A DNA stretch of 64,000 bases from Perkinsus marinus ATCC 50983 (GCF_000006405.1 NW_003206658.1:194176-258175); one strand, 5' to 3'; counted from the first letter of the stretch, positions 22,101-33,000 are shown. Notes: a model not told the origin generated them from the sequence alone. Numbers and translations: made by a program.

Positions 22101-25100
22101 GCTGTTGTTGTTGTATATGTTGTTGTATATGTTGTTGTATATGTCGTTGTTGTTTTATATGTTGTTGATCAGACCATAAAGGTATTGACAGCCCTGCAAG
22201 CGACCCTTGCAGCAAGACCTACTATCAAGCACTTCATCTTCTAATCGAACGAGATCTCAAGGAGGGCAACGCCTCGGTCAGCGATCTGCTACTGTGGTGT
22301 GAGAAGTCACAAGAGCTGTGGTTTGAGGAAATCTATGACAAGAAAATGGGTAACTTACATTTTTGTCTAAATTATTTTTCATAATTAATTTATATTAGAG
22401 TTTCACAACCCGTTTTACGTGAAGTGGCGTAAAACTCGGTGAAAAACGCGATATTCGCGGCCTGTAGTAGTCGTGAAATATGTTTTCCACTAGTGCTTTT
22501 TCATATCACTAGGGTGAAACTCAATTATATAATATAATGGCCCTTTATAAATATAATTATTAAATCACATGAGATTATAATCACAATAGACTAATAAAGA
22601 TATTATATACAATAACTTTATATTAAGTTAACCATATAATATTATCTATATATTTATAATTATAATATTAAGATAGCGTAGAAATGTATATTTTTTGTAC
22701 TGAGCATCACTGCTTTTACCGGGCAGATAGTAGCCATAGAGAAATATGGCTGCGAACTCAACAGCAACACCGAAATATATAATGGAGTTTCACCCTAGTG
22801 CTATGGGGAACATTACTGCCAGACGAGTTTCACGACTACTGCAACCACCGCAAATATCGCGTTTTGTACTCACTGAGTCGTGAAACTCCACTGGAAGAAA
22901 TTAACATATGAGGCCAGAATACTTACATATGCATGTGAATTGGTTTATCAGTATGTAATACGACCAAAGCCATGGCACTATTAATAAAAACAGTGTTGGA
23001 GGAATATATGCTCGCCTTCCTCAGCGGAGTCTAGTTATACAAGTTTACATACGAATTCGGGCAGTAAAAGTGTGGAGAAACCAACGAGAATTTCCTGAAA
23101 ATTCTTCTCAAAATTTCTCCGAATGTCATGTTTTCAAACACCGGAGCGCTGATTTATTATGAGTTGATTTTAAAGAGCTCGATTGAAGTATGGTGGAATT
23201 GACAGGTTCATTGGCGCTGTTTTCGGGTCTACAGATAATGCTGGAGGCTCTCAAGGCCCAGCTCCATCGGCTCCATCCTCAGTGAGTTGGTAACTACTCT
23301 TGGGAGGTGTAATGCTTGCAGGTCATTTATCAATCTGGCGGCGGCACTGGTCGTGCTAGAGGGGAAGCTGGACACCGCTGGGAAGTCGGATCGGCGGGCG
23401 AAGGATGACACTGAGGAGACGGGAGATGGCGAGTAAGGGTTGATTCCATTGATAGTATTGTACTCGGAGAATTAACGAGAAGTGGAACTCAATTTTCCAC
23501 GTATGGCTAGGAACACATACTTCAAACAGTTTCCCATGTAAATGTCATCATCACATTAGGAACATCATTTTTTCTCATTGTTATCAAACCCTAGAGAACG
23601 TTATTTCTCGGAGGTAGATGTGCCGTTGACCATACCTCACACTGCATGTATAATATTCATTGTGATAACAACAGGTCATCGTTTGAAGGTATTGGAGTTT
23701 CACCCTAGTGATGTGGGAGGAGTTTCCACAGATCATCGCATAGCGCTGCGAATATCGGTTGCTTTTTTTTCACAGAGTATTACCCCACGGGTGATACTTC
23801 ATTATATTTCGTTTAGATATCGATAGACTTTGATGTTGAAGGAAAGAATTCATGTTCTGTTATTTGTATAATGGAGTTTCACCGCCCTAGTGATATGGAA
23901 AACACTAGTGAAAACATATCACCGCGAATATCGCGTTTTCCACCGAGTATTACGTCGCTTCGCGTAAAACAGGTGAAACTCCATTAAAAGTACTATCATG
24001 ATTCACATCAGTTACGTATATGTGCCTCTGAGAATCTGTGATACGTTACAGCTTATGATGGACTTTGTAGAGGACGTCGTCCTCGAGGGCGACCCTTCCG
24101 TAAGGAGGCCCTTTGGTCTGTGGTTTACATAGAAGTGTTTAGGTTAATCGCCTGTCAACAGCGACAGAGTTTATGCACACTATTATTCCTGTCCTCCATA
24201 AAGTGTCTCTACGGAACTCTAGGTGGGGCTGCAGTGTGAGGAGTCAGCGTGGCAATGTGTTGCTGAAAATATGAAAATTCTGAGAAAATTTTGGGAAATT
24301 TTGGTATAGTTCTACCCAAAATTGTGTGGATTTTCATAATGTAGTGAGGGAACCTATAAGCAACGTATTTGAAGAGACGCTAGTCTGATCACATGCGAAT
24401 AAGATGAGTGAATTGATATGAATTTTTTGGGTATCATCAGGGCGTGCTTTCTCAGTTGAGGAAATCAAACAAGTATTCCAACACCGATTACCGTTGGAGA
24501 AGGAATATAAGTTTGGTTTCCTCATATGAGCTCATTGCATTCACACAAGATGTAGCTGCACAAAGATAAAAAACAATTTCCGGAAAATTTTCTCGGAAAT
24601 TTCATATTGTGACCAAAACACTGCTCACAGATATACAGCATGCGTAGAGCGGTACCTTCGACCGCAGCTCATGACGATTCATCGCGACGTTGAGGAGGGA
24701 GATTCCTGGGGAGCATCTTTGGTCGGCACTCACGGTCGAGAAAGCCGCCATATGGTAGCTTGTTGTATATGTGGTCATTGGAGTTCGATCGTTTTACGTG
24801 AAGTGGCGTAATACTGCATGTGAAAAACGCGATATTCGTGATATGGAGAGAATGAAAAACACCTGTGAATAACACCGGCCAAGTCACCTCATTTCGCGTG
24901 CTTTATGCGTTATTCGCCCCTCACATGCGTTTTCCGCGGAGTAAAGTTTGAAATTGTTTTTCACTGGTGTTTTTCTTATCACGGGTGAAACTCATCTTTG
25001 GATGGTATTTTACGAGTAGAAAACACGCGAAAATTTTTGGAGGATTTTGATATTTCAGTCGGTGATACGATCGCTCCGTTGCGCCGGAGTCATCTCGTCG

Positions 25101-26434
25101 TACGCGACTGCGTTGAAGAAACGGAAGCAGCGGCGACAGAATGAGAAGGGAGATGACCATCTGGCGGAGGAGGAGAAAGACTCTCTGGAGATGCTCAAGA
25201 GGCATGATGCTTTGGTGAGCTTAACGACGATGGATGGTATGGTTTAAAACAAAACCAACGCGCGATTTCCACTATCAGGCGACTTGGGAGTTTTTCCCAT
25301 AATTTTTACCACACGTGTAGGGCGTCTTATATGCTCAGCGAGCTGCTAGTCGTCGCTGAGTAGTTCTACTTTACAACTTCTAATAAGCGTTTAGTGGAGA
25401 GCGGGAGAGATGCCTTCGGTACCTCAGTTGCTGTCACTAAATCGGCGCATAAGGAGTACCGCTCGAGTTGAAGACTTTGACGATTTCACGCTGAAGGAGG
25501 CGGCTAGCAATATTAAACTAATGCTCCCGAGTAGGGCACTAGGAGGTCCCAGGTTCGATCCCTGGTGACCGCACATGCCGAGAATTTATACCGTATTATA
25601 TCGTTGGTGCTCTGATAGATACGTCGTCTGCAGTGAGCGCGTACTGTGAGCTGATCCTGGCCAGACTCCAGCAGCCTGGCCTTCCCCCGCCTCATACGAA
25701 CACCCTAGTGTAAGTCGGCGGCATGCAGATTCGGTGTGACTTTTTGGCAGGCACATTGTTAAGGAGACGCATCCCGTTATTCTATCTAAGGGTGTGAGTG
25801 CGGAAATGGCTAAGATGCTCGTACGAAGAGAGAAACTCCGTCTGGTGTACCTCGTAATTTTCTCAGGTCAAATGCGTGCTAATCTCCCTATCATCGAATG
25901 CTCCTAGTTCTCTCAGTCGAGACTGTCGAGCTAGATTAGTAGAGGTGTGCTCGACCCTTCTAGATGAGTTGCCTTATGGGTCCCCGTTACGGTCTCAGGT
26001 GACGGTCGACTAGTGTGTGATTTTGTCTCAGTGTATATTCAGGTAGTGGCCTCCTTAACACAGTTGGCTAAGGTAATGACATACAAGGAAGGCAGATTCG
26101 TTGGTGCAAAGTAAGTCGTGTTCTCCTCCATGTGTGGAAGAAGCACATGGTCAACTATGTGTTGCTGAAAATATGGAAATTTGGAGGAACTATCGTTGGT
26201 TTTTGTACACTTCTACCAAGAATCGTGTGTGAATATTCGTAAAATAGTGAGGAAACTCACGAGCTCAGTTGAGGAAACCACATTTATGTGCGGACACTCC
26301 CGGCGAGTGAGGCATTGGGGAGGTCCACGTTTAGGTATATTACTCACAGCCTTATGAGTGCATTGCCCAACGACGACTCGGTTGAGGCCGCGCGACGGGG
26401 AATGATGCGGGAAGAGCCTCCCAAAGCAAGTTGA
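19152..26434 (+). CDS. unidentified helical protein with transit-peptide-like start; repeat-loaded introns
   Basis: Exon 1 starts MRNHLINLSTSTSSSFHSLA and continues VPRLSARSLAQSMQQVEEAI: rich in S, R and L without acidic residues, as in mitochondrial presequences. Following exon candidates: EQVASRLTDLTDEGLRDVFA (about 19910), AGRISATFFEEAGQG (20460), REAISSSDSRVLAGLLTSG (20960), SISELRLVPEILRRI (21390), YYQALHLLIERDLKEGNASV then SDLLLWCEKSQELWFEEIYD (22230-22349), LALFSGLQIMLEALKAQ (23210), SVIRSLRCAGVISSYATALK (25060), LTQLAKVMTYKEGRFVG (26060) and a last exon ending RRGMMREEPPKAS with a stop at 26432-26434. The amphipathic repeat character resembles organellar RNA-binding helical-repeat proteins such as RAP/FASTK types, but I cannot confirm a domain. 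Introns contain at least six family A copies, seven family B copies and one family C copy. Exon chaining is partly inferred. Confidence 0.45.
19381..19532 (+). repeat. family B element, copy B4 (intronic)
   Basis: GATTTCCTCAGC at the left, GTGTACAGAAACCC inside, ACATGTAGTTGACCATGTGC at the right. It follows the donor after exon 1 of the helical gene. Confidence 0.75.
20101..20214 (+). repeat. family A element, copy A3 (intronic)
   Basis: CAGTGGAGTTTCACTC at the left and GGTGAAACTCCATTA at the right. A tRNA B-box-like motif (GGTTCGAACC, inverted) lies shortly upstream at about 20019. Confidence 0.85.
20771..20898 (-). repeat. family B element, copy B5, with clear terminal inverted repeats
   Basis: The most informative family B copy. 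It starts CAGTGTTGAAAAATATGCAC and ends CATATATTTCAACACTG, showing that the family is bounded by inverted repeats. It is read opposite to the host gene. Confidence 0.85.
21115..21297 (+). repeat. family B element, copy B6, nearly equal to its intron
   Basis: Host intron 21107-21319 (GTAAGT donor, TTTCAG acceptor). The element begins 8 nt after the donor (GGAGGAATAAATGTGCG) and ends about 22 nt before the acceptor with TTCTCCCATACCG. Confidence 0.85.
21455..21582 (+). repeat. T-rich tandem repeat (GTTATTTTTT)n
   Basis: Irregular 10-bp periodicity degrading into pure T runs, within an intron of the helical gene. Confidence 0.9.
21739..21908 (+). repeat. family B element, copy B7 (intronic)
   Basis: CAGTGCTGGAGGAATATATC at the left and CATGTAGTTGACCATGTGCA with TTTCCCACACC at the right, almost full length. 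Confidence 0.85.
21962..22170 (+). repeat. TTG / TTGTATATG compound microsatellite
   Basis: Interleaved TTG trinucleotides and the 12-mer TTGTTGTATATG. It ends just before an intron acceptor (GTTGATCAG). Its valine-rich reading frame is not a gene. Confidence 0.9.
22395..22526 (+). repeat. family A element, copy A4 (intronic)
   Basis: TTAGAGTTTCACAACCCG at the left and GGTGAAACTCAATTA at the right. The internal ACGTGAAGTGGCGTAAAACT matches the family. Confidence 0.85.
22690..22775 (+). repeat. family D repeat, copy 1
   Basis: Shares GGGCAGATAG, then GGCTGCGAACTCAACAGCA and CACCGAAAT with a second copy at 28285-28370 (GGCCGCGAACTCAGCAGCA). It directly adjoins family A copy A5. Confidence 0.7.
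22781..22892 (-). repeat. family A element, copy A5 (inverted, intronic)
   Basis: AATGGAGTTTCACCC at the left and GTGAAACTCCACTGG at the right. Internal order is reversed relative to A2. Confidence 0.8.
22991..23140 (+). repeat. family B element, copy B8 (intronic)
   Basis: The 5' end is intact (CAGTGTTGGAGGAATATATG, CCTCAGC). The 3' end has diverged and lacks the GACCATGTGC block. Confidence 0.7.
23487..23610 (+). repeat. family C element (intronic)
   Basis: Same order as 8539-8690: CCACGTATGGCTAGGAACAC, CATGTAAATGTCATCA, CATTAGGAACATCA, TATCAAACC. Confidence 0.8.
23691..23805 (-). repeat. family A element, copy A6 (degenerate, intronic)
   Basis: ATTGGAGTTTCACCCTAGTG at the left. The right end is worn (GGGTGATACTTCATTA). 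Confidence 0.7.
23871..23986 (-). repeat. family A element, copy A7 (intronic)
   Basis: ATGGAGTTTCACCGCCCTAG at the left and AACAGGTGAAACTCCATTA at the right. It lies only about 65 bp from A6 in the same orientation. Confidence 0.85.
24256..24630. repeat. two facing family B elements, copies B9 (-) and B10 (+)
   Basis: B9 (about 24256-24485) is inverted and ends GGTGTTGG-like on the complementary strand. B10 (about 24509-24630) is direct and lacks the GACCATGTGC end. Together they form an imperfect large inverted repeat within an intron. Confidence 0.6.
24776..24995 (+). repeat. family A element, copy A8, with internal insertion
   Basis: Ends match the family (CATTGGAGTTCGATCG at the left, GGGTGAAACTCAT at the right), but the copy is about 220 bp rather than about 120. 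Roughly 100 bp of unrelated sequence sits after ACGCGATATTCGTG. Confidence 0.7.
25500..25574 (+). other. tRNA-like sequence (pseudo-tRNA)
   Basis: A perfect T-arm CCAGGTTCGATCCCTGG and partly matching acceptor ends (GCGG / CCGC) about 74 nt apart. The D-arm is poor and the anticodon arm does not fold well, so this is likely a tRNA-derived fragment rather than a working gene. Confidence 0.4.
26131..26298 (-). repeat. family B element, copy B11 (inverted, intronic)
   Basis: GTGTGGAAGAAGCACATGGT at the left and GAGCTCAGTTGAGGAAACCA then TTATGTGCGGACACTC at the right: inverted ends readable as GTGTGG / GTGTCC. It fills the last intron of the helical gene. Confidence 0.8.
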
Positions 26435-27145
26435 TAGTGTTGGTGATTATTCAGCATGTTTCTGATGATCAACTCGCGTTTCTGCACTCTATAATGTGTT
26501 GACTTTTACCCTAGTGAAGTGGGAGGAGTCCACTGCGATGCGTGCAATTTTATGGCGGTGTGTTGCTCGACGGAGAACCGCCATACCTTGGCACTGTGAG
26601 GGCGTTATATCCAACGTGGAACGGCCATCTTGCAACGCTGTTGACACTCTATCTCGGTTACCCCATCCCCAGCGGTATCACTCAGCAGACCTTTAGTATT
26701 AGGCGGAATGTTCACCTCTGCCCACTTAGTTTTCACAAGTCATGTAGTCCATTGGATTTCACATCATCCTTCATTTCAACCCTACCCAGAGGTATTCTGG
26801 AAAGAGTTTAGTGTCGATTCGCGAACGATTACGATGGACCGAAGTTGGATTGAAAAATTCTTGCGGTGACGAAGCAAACACTGGCACCCATAATGGTAGG
26901 AAATACTGCCTAAGAACTCCCCATCACCTGTTGAAATCTACTGGTGGGGATGGCTCGTTCTACAGTACTAACGTTAAAGCATCCCCTCCCCTCCAGCTGC
27001 TGACCCACTGTACTGGAGTAACTCAACTGCACCAAGGGCCACTAGTGTTGTTATTATATCCAGTCTATGGCAAATGAGGAGGATGAACAGAAGTAATAAC
27101 GATCACATACAGCTGGTGACTTCAACCAAGTGAGTCACCTCATCA
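26435..27145. other. no gene resolved
   Basis: Two overlapping + strand open segments (26542-26811 and 26811-27077) lack recognisable domains. They could be exons, but I cannot chain them. Confidence 0.3.
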
Positions 27146-28000
27146 CTAGAACGATGCGGAAGCATCTCTTATAGAGTTGAGGGCGGCCAATCGTATATCT
27201 CCTTCTTCCACCGAGGACTTAACTCCGACCACCTGGAAACATATCATCTCAATCGACTTTTTACGACGATAGGATAAATACTCTTCCACACAATCGTAGA
27301 CTATGAAGTCGAGATCTTCAATAGTCTGCTAGAGTATAGATGCTCCGAAATGGCAAGTGGGACGCGCTCACGAGAATGTAGGCGGTTGGATACACTACGA
27401 GAGGACGAGACGTACTCACCAGTTGGCGACAGCAGCTGCATATTCCGGCGCAGCAGTAGCTAGGGCCAGAGCGTAATCCATGGTATCGACCTTGGCCTCT
27501 CCCTCGGCTCCATGTATCGGGCCCTAATGCTGATTGATTCACATTAAACTCGAGTTATCTTGATTACGTTAGTCGCTGACGACTGTACTTCTCCTGTCGA
27601 AAGCTCTGATGATGAGGATGATAGCGCTGTGCCTCTACTTGCAGCCACCTGGTGTTGGTTCATAGAGTCTACCATCCATAGAAGATGCCATTGCTGTTGG
27701 AGTACACTCTGCATCCTTCTAACCTCTTCAGGACTGAACCCAGTACTAGCCTGACGCCAGCGGAAGGTTTGCTACCTGTGCCGCGGCGTCCACACACCAT
27801 GGGCAGAATCGAGGGATGAACTTGAGCTTCTCGTCCGCGTGTCTGAGAGAGCCCAACGTACTGCGCTTTAAGGATCCAATACTTTTACTATCGGTGACAT
27901 TCTTCGTGTTGTCTTCATTCCTACAGGGAAAGGAGGTCGATCCCGCAAAACAGACTGGGATTTGCTCACCCTGAATCTTGCAGCTTCGACTCTCTCTCAA
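27146..28000 (-). CDS. unidentified acidic/serine-rich protein
   Basis: Minus-strand exons: RHADEKLKFIPRFCPWCVDA with AAQ (ending at 27776); then, after a 25-nt intron (27751-27775), ASTGFSPEEVRRMQSVLQQQ and HLLWMVDSMNQHQVAASRGT followed by a serine run; then DTMDYALALATAAPEYAAAV (about 27480-27420); then TIEDLDFIVYDCVEEYLSYR and KKSIEMICFQ; and a final EEGDIRLAALNSIRDASASF with a stop at 27146-27148. The frame holds across the 25-nt intron. The junction before TIEDLDF is unresolved because the strong GTGAGT donor gives a frame conflict. A CPWC pair near residue 60 could bind metal or form a disulfide. I do not recognise the family, and the start at 28000 is only the first methionine in frame. 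Confidence 0.5.
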
Positions 28001-28284
28001 TCAGAGTCGGCCGTGCTTCCTGAACACAGTCGACTTCTACAGACCATAAAATAGTTATTGTTCTGTGAGCCTCATGGAACGGGCTCTTCCCATGAGAGAA
28101 TTCACATCTTTCGACGACGTGTCGATTCGAAATGGATATGTAGAAAATCTGCGTTATTTATCGAGACTAATGATAAGAAACTATATCGCATAGACAATGT
28201 AAACATTGTTATGGACATGTGATGAAGGTAAATTTTCGAGAATATGATAGCCATAAAATTTTCACTATAATTAATATCGGAAAT

Positions 28285-28370
28285 ATATTTTTTCCCGAGC
28301 AGCACTCCTTTTCACCAGGCAGATAGCCAGTATAGGAGTATGGCCGCGAACTCAGCAGCAGCTCCGAAAT
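28285..28370 (+). repeat. family D repeat, copy 2
   Basis: Matches 22690-22775 in order: GAGCAGCACTCCTTTTCACC, GGCAGATAG, GGCCGCGAACTCAGCAGCA, CTCCGAAAT. Confidence 0.7.
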
Positions 28371-28524
28371 GAGCAGCTACGCCCAGGTATATGCTCTGAA
28401 GCGATTCACATGGACGGTATATGAAATATGAAACCCACATTCTCCATATTTACATATCCAGTTGGCACGCCACGTTGGATTCCCGATGAGAGTGCCATAC
28501 GATAGTCCGTCGATTCCCTACCTT

Positions 28525-28747
28525 TTCCAGACGTTGACCTTCCCTCCTCCCCTTCAAGGAGGCCAAAGCCTTAGCACAGTTAGTCGCGACGGTCTCGACC
28601 GAGGGTTCGTCAGTCGGTTGTTCACCGATTGACCTGAGCCAGTACGTGGAGCGATTACGAGTCGAAGATGGAGTGGTACGGTGTATTCTTCATAGGATCG
28701 GTTTCTTCTGTGACTCCCTCGTTGCTTATCTGACTCCCAAGCACTAG
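28525..28747 (+). CDS. possible terminal exon, unidentified gene
   Basis: An open + strand segment without its own ATG reads FKEAKALAQLVATVSTEG, IDLSQYVERLRVEDGVVRCI and FFCDSLVAYLTPKH, ending at a stop at 28745-28747. A pyrimidine-rich tract ending CCTTCAAG precedes it, suggesting an acceptor. The preceding exon was not found. Confidence 0.35.
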
Positions 28748-28870
28748 CGTCAATGCCGAATGACAGCCTACCTCTTCCAGTTGAACCCCACCGGTGTCAA
28801 CTAAGGACATTCAACGTGAGTATCCTGATAATGACTCAGGCATCCTGATTAAAACTTTAGTAACGCAAGT

Positions 28871-29570
28871 ACGCTAATATCACAGAGAACCTTTCACTTT
28901 AATGTTTAATGGGTTGAGGAGGAGTCGAAGGGCAAGAACCGAATCGCCTATTATACTTTTGAGAATCAATGAATCGTCCGGTTCGCCGAAAATACTGCGA
29001 GATGAGGCCTTCATCGCGAAAGGAAACATAAAACTCGGAAGAATAGCCTCAACGCTTAAGTGCCTTGAATGCATTGCCTTCAGGACTGCCATTAAGGATA
29101 GGTCAACGACAGACCTCTGACGATGGTGCCAGACCAGAGGCCTCTCGGCAGATAGCAGCGGCCATGATGATGTCGGAAGGGCACCAAAGTCAAGCATGGC
29201 CTCGCCGTCGTTGGGCTCTTGGTCTCTGTGAAGGAGACTCCTAGTAGAAGCCGCTGTGGCGCGATTCGTCGAGACATACTGCTACATTTTCGGATGTTCC
29301 ATACACTATTACTGTGCTTGTGGCTAGTTTGCACGCATGCACAAGGCGAGGAGAAAAGGATGTGGGTGTGATGAAGTAGCGATGTATCGTTACGTCTCTT
29401 GGTCACCGCAGTCCTCGAGAGTCTCCTATAGCCCCTCTGGGGTGAGTTCAATGTCAGCTTTCTTGGGTAGACAGTCAGGAAGGGTTGCCATTATCCTGCA
29501 CGCACGCGCAACTGATCGCATTGAGAAGATAAAATACCCCTCGTGAGGCTGAGAGTCGTCTATGGCAACG
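28871..29570 (-). other. probable coding region, minus strand, unassembled
   Basis: Open segments such as MATLPDCLPKKADIELTPEG (about 29500) and VVDLSLMAVLKAMHSRHLSV (about 29100) suggest exons, but in-frame stops separate them and I could not place introns. No family recognised. Confidence 0.3.
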
Positions 29571-29628
29571 TGGGGATGTTGAACGACAAGACGGCTAAAG
29601 GAGAGACGCAACAGTCGAATGACAGGCT

Positions 29629-30100
29629 TCAAGCAGCAGCATGCAAGTGTCGGAATATGGACTCGATTTTCTGACTAAGCTGCTCGGCTCTCCTCACCAA
29701 CTCCTTACGGGCGTACTTTGCGGTCTCCTTTCCTAAACAGAAGTCAACTCAGCAGCGGAGAAGAGGTCAAACCTGAGTGGAGATTGCCGGTCTCTATCTC
29801 GTCGATCCCTCTGAACTGCAACTTATCGAGTCTGACATAATGGAGCTTGTTGAATCTTCCATGTGTATGCGTGCAGCGTTACCTAGCCTCAACCTGTGCC
29901 AGGACATGCTGAGCTCTCTCGGGGGTGAGGCAACCCGAATCCAGTTCGCCCTCCACCTGACGTACCTGAAGCACTTCAGTGAGGACGGCCAGCGGCAGAA
30001 GGTGCATACCTCAGCCTCGATATCCGCGAGTTGACGATCGAGCTCCTCGAGGGCACCACACGTTTCTTGGCTCAGAGCGGACATCGCACGCACAGGGCGA
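29629..30100 (-). CDS. small coiled-coil protein (3' part)
   Basis: Exons on the minus strand: CGALEELDRQLADIEAE (about 30060-30016); then, after a GTATGC...TTCAG intron, VRQVEGELDSGCLTPERAQH and VLAQVEAR; and finally ETAKYARKELVRRAEQLSQK with IESIFRHLHAAA and a stop at 29629-29631. Heptad-like spacing of hydrophobic residues predicts a coiled coil. The 5' end is unclear: the first methionine in frame is near 30093, but in-frame coding continues upstream. Family unknown. Confidence 0.5.
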
Positions 30101-30771
30101 GCCTCTGGGGGTACCTATTCGATGTCCTTATAGTGAGGCGACCACAGCCGGCTACTTCCCTCCTGGAGCTGTGATCGCTTGGTAGACCTGCTGGTCTCAT
30201 GCACTGTGAGGAAGCAAGGAACTGTCAAACGACTCTCTTTGATGGTGATTCGGCAGATGAGCAAACATTTCCTGTATATCTCTCTATATAGTGAAGCGGT
30301 CAAGTAAGCCGATAACTTCACCAGCTCAAGAGTGTTACCGACTTAGTTGCTCTCTTGTGGAGGTCATCATTTCAATGGAAGGTGGAGTCTCTATAGGAGC
30401 ACTCGAAAGCACTTTTTGATCGTGATGGACACCCCGGAAAGAGGCATGGCGCGAGTATAAGTCATTTTGCCGACATCGATTACGATGGTACGGACCCTTT
30501 AGAGCCTATCGGAGACACTAATGATAAACGCGTCATGCAACCATGAGGTAGTTCAAGCTGCCAGCGTTGCGTCGTGACGCTTCCCACTCATTCGAAACTC
30601 ATAACGAGAGAGATCATCACTCAAGCAAAAGTACACGAAAGAATGTGATTAAAAACTATAACTTGCTGAATCGCGGCTTCCCAGGCTTCCTCGACATCGT
30701 ATGGGCGATGTTCCTGAGGGTATCCATGGTAGATATCACAAGATACGGAATAGGCCCAGCAGCAGGATAGC

Positions 30772-32140
30772 TCACGTCGTCATATCCCTAGCCGCCAGAA
30801 TCATAGCCTGATTCCACACAGCATTGTGTTTCAACTGCATCGCCGTTTGGAGCTCTCGACCGTACTCAAGGACGTGCTTGGTCCCGACCACTGCTATTGG
30901 TGAGTTACCTGGAAGGTCAATGATTCCACCGGAGAGTGGTATGAGTTCATACTAGCAATATCTTCGCATAGCCTTAGGCCTGCGGAGAAGGCATCCTGCT
31001 CAACCTGAGATACCATCATCAGTTGCCATACACTAGCGATACAAACATAACGCAAAGAATATGATGCGATGCACGATGCGCCGTGATCCATCTTGGAGGT
31101 GTGTAGTATTCTAAGACTGCTTAGTTAGCAAGCTCAGTGGCCAAGCACACGGTTCTAGGGATGCAACTCGGGCACCCTTAGAATGCCATTCAAAGGCAGT
31201 TATTCACCCGAGCATGCCATCATGGATGAGGATGCGGAATATACCTTCGAGACGAAGCCAAGGTCTTTGGCCTCCTCAGCACCAAAGTCACGTCCAGTGT
31301 AACAAAGCTCTCTCACGATCGAGTCGTTACCACAGATGAGTGGAAAGAACCTGCAGACAAGTAAGTGCCAACACAAGGTGATGATGACGCCTTACTGGAG
31401 TGTGCCAACGTCCGCAGCCATGCCCACAAGGACTTCTCGGATGCTGAAACGCACATCTGGAGCGGCAATGCGTATGTCCACTTGGCTGAGTAGGTCTATA
31501 CCAGCTCCTGAGACCAAAACGTATCGTCCTGAGGGGCGCTGTGACTAGTCGGGGTACCATAGGTGATGCCGTGGGCCACAGCAACGACTGGAACGCGGCA
31601 TCGACGAACAGAAGCGAGGCAACTAACAGTCACGGCTACACAGCGTCGTCTCATCAACGGCTAGTGCTCACTCCTGTAAGGAGAGGATGAGATTGCCGGT
31701 CTTAAGAGCGAGTCGAGGGAAGTCTGGTGAGTCGGGATCGTTGGGGTCGGGGAAGGCAGCGAACTTGGAAGCCAGATCGGGGTCATTCAAGTCAAGACCT
31801 GAGTCGTCTTGAAGGCGCGTTGAGAGCACACCTGCACTTACCGGCGGTTAACCCTTTTGGACCATTTCCAGTGAGTAGGACGCATCGCACTCGGTCGTCT
31901 TCATTGATCTACGAATGATGTAAGATATCAGCTCAGAGGCGATCAGCTACTTGTGTAAAGCAGGCCTTGATGTCTTTCCACATTTGCATGTTGAACGCGT
32001 TGATACGATCAGGTCTGTTGAGAGCTACGTGTAAGACCTGCTCACAGTATCCAACCGCGTGATAGAGTGCACCAACTCACATGAGCATCGGCGCTGCCTT
32101 TCAGCTCGACCCTTAGTGTTTCGTAGGCGTAAGTATTCAT
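30772..32140 (-). CDS. ECH1: delta(3,5)-delta(2,4)-dienoyl-CoA isomerase (ECH1-like)
   Basis: Exons chained in frame from MNTYAYETLRVELKG (start 32140): VLHVALNRPDRINAFNMQMW, INEDDRVRCVLLTGNGPKGL with TAGLDLND, SKFAAFPDPNDPDSPDFPRL, CLASVRRCRVPVVAVAHG, ITYGAGIDLLSQVDIRIAAP, DVRFSIREVLVGMAADVGTL, FFPLICGNDSIVRELCYTGR, AEEAKDLGFVSKV, then NSPIAVVGTKHVLEYGREL and a C-terminus NQAMILAARDMTT. The blocks LNRP--NA-N, GLDLND, HG---GAGIDL-S--DIR, EV-VGMAADVGTLQ and SP-AV-GTK identify ECH1 rather than general enoyl-CoA hydratase. The acidic E and D residues in the EVLVGMAAD block are the expected catalytic positions. ECH1 isomerises odd-numbered double bonds in fatty acid beta-oxidation in peroxisomes or mitochondria. 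The C-terminus MTT is not a standard peroxisomal signal. Introns are about 40-60 nt. Confidence 0.9.
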
Positions 32141-33000
32141 GAGAGTATAAACTTGATTGTACGAGTAACTACACTTCTCTGGTCTACGTGTGATGAAAGT
32201 TTCTCGAGGGCTTATCCACAAGGCCGTGAAGGCAGTATGTGGACGTGACTCTATCACAAGAGTCGTGCATCACAACATCACTGTTTGAATCGCTAGCTAC
32301 GATAGACAATAGCCTGCTTTGAAACAAACTATGCCAACGACGAGTTACGGTGTCTAGAACATCCCGAGCAACTGAATGGTCTTTCGGAAGGACTCCTTCC
32401 CTCATGAACTATCCGTATAAGAGGTTGATATTCACGGATTTTTCAGTCAACAATGTTAATGCGGACAAGAGTGATGGTTACTACATCCTATCCCTAGACT
32501 ATTGTCACAATAGTATTGTGTCGATTATTTTCAGCACGCATGCCCAGACTTCTTGACTACGCGCTCTACTACTTCTAATCGCAGTCGTGATGTCTTCGAC
32601 GTACCCATACGGGTTGTATGATATAACCGCAGCTAGCCCTCACAGCTCTATCCTACCTCGCACTGATACTTCATTATAATGCCAAGTTTTCTTATGGCGC
32701 AATATTTCCCAGGTTGCGTCTGCGTGCACAATCCTACACTCATCGTGCATGCACGAGTTGCCGATTCTCAATTTTTTTCACGAGTCGTAGGATTAACCCG
32801 CTCTTTTTTGAGTGGAGACTAAATTATACACGTGTGACATGGTAGATTGTACGAACCATAAGTGAAACGTTTATCAACTCTATCCGGTCAACAGAAAAAG
32901 GGAGGGAGAGCGCCAGTCACCCCGCTCTGAACGGCCCAACGACGTCAAATTCGACGTCCGGACTTTTGATATGTAGGTCACACGGCTCATTTACAAAATA
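32141..33000. other. no gene resolved
   Basis: Upstream of the ECH1-like gene. Only short frames without domain character. Nothing further supported. Confidence 0.3.

Noticed and set aside
21924-22244. Valine-rich 106-residue protein
   Set aside because: Translation of a TTG/TATATG microsatellite inside an intron.
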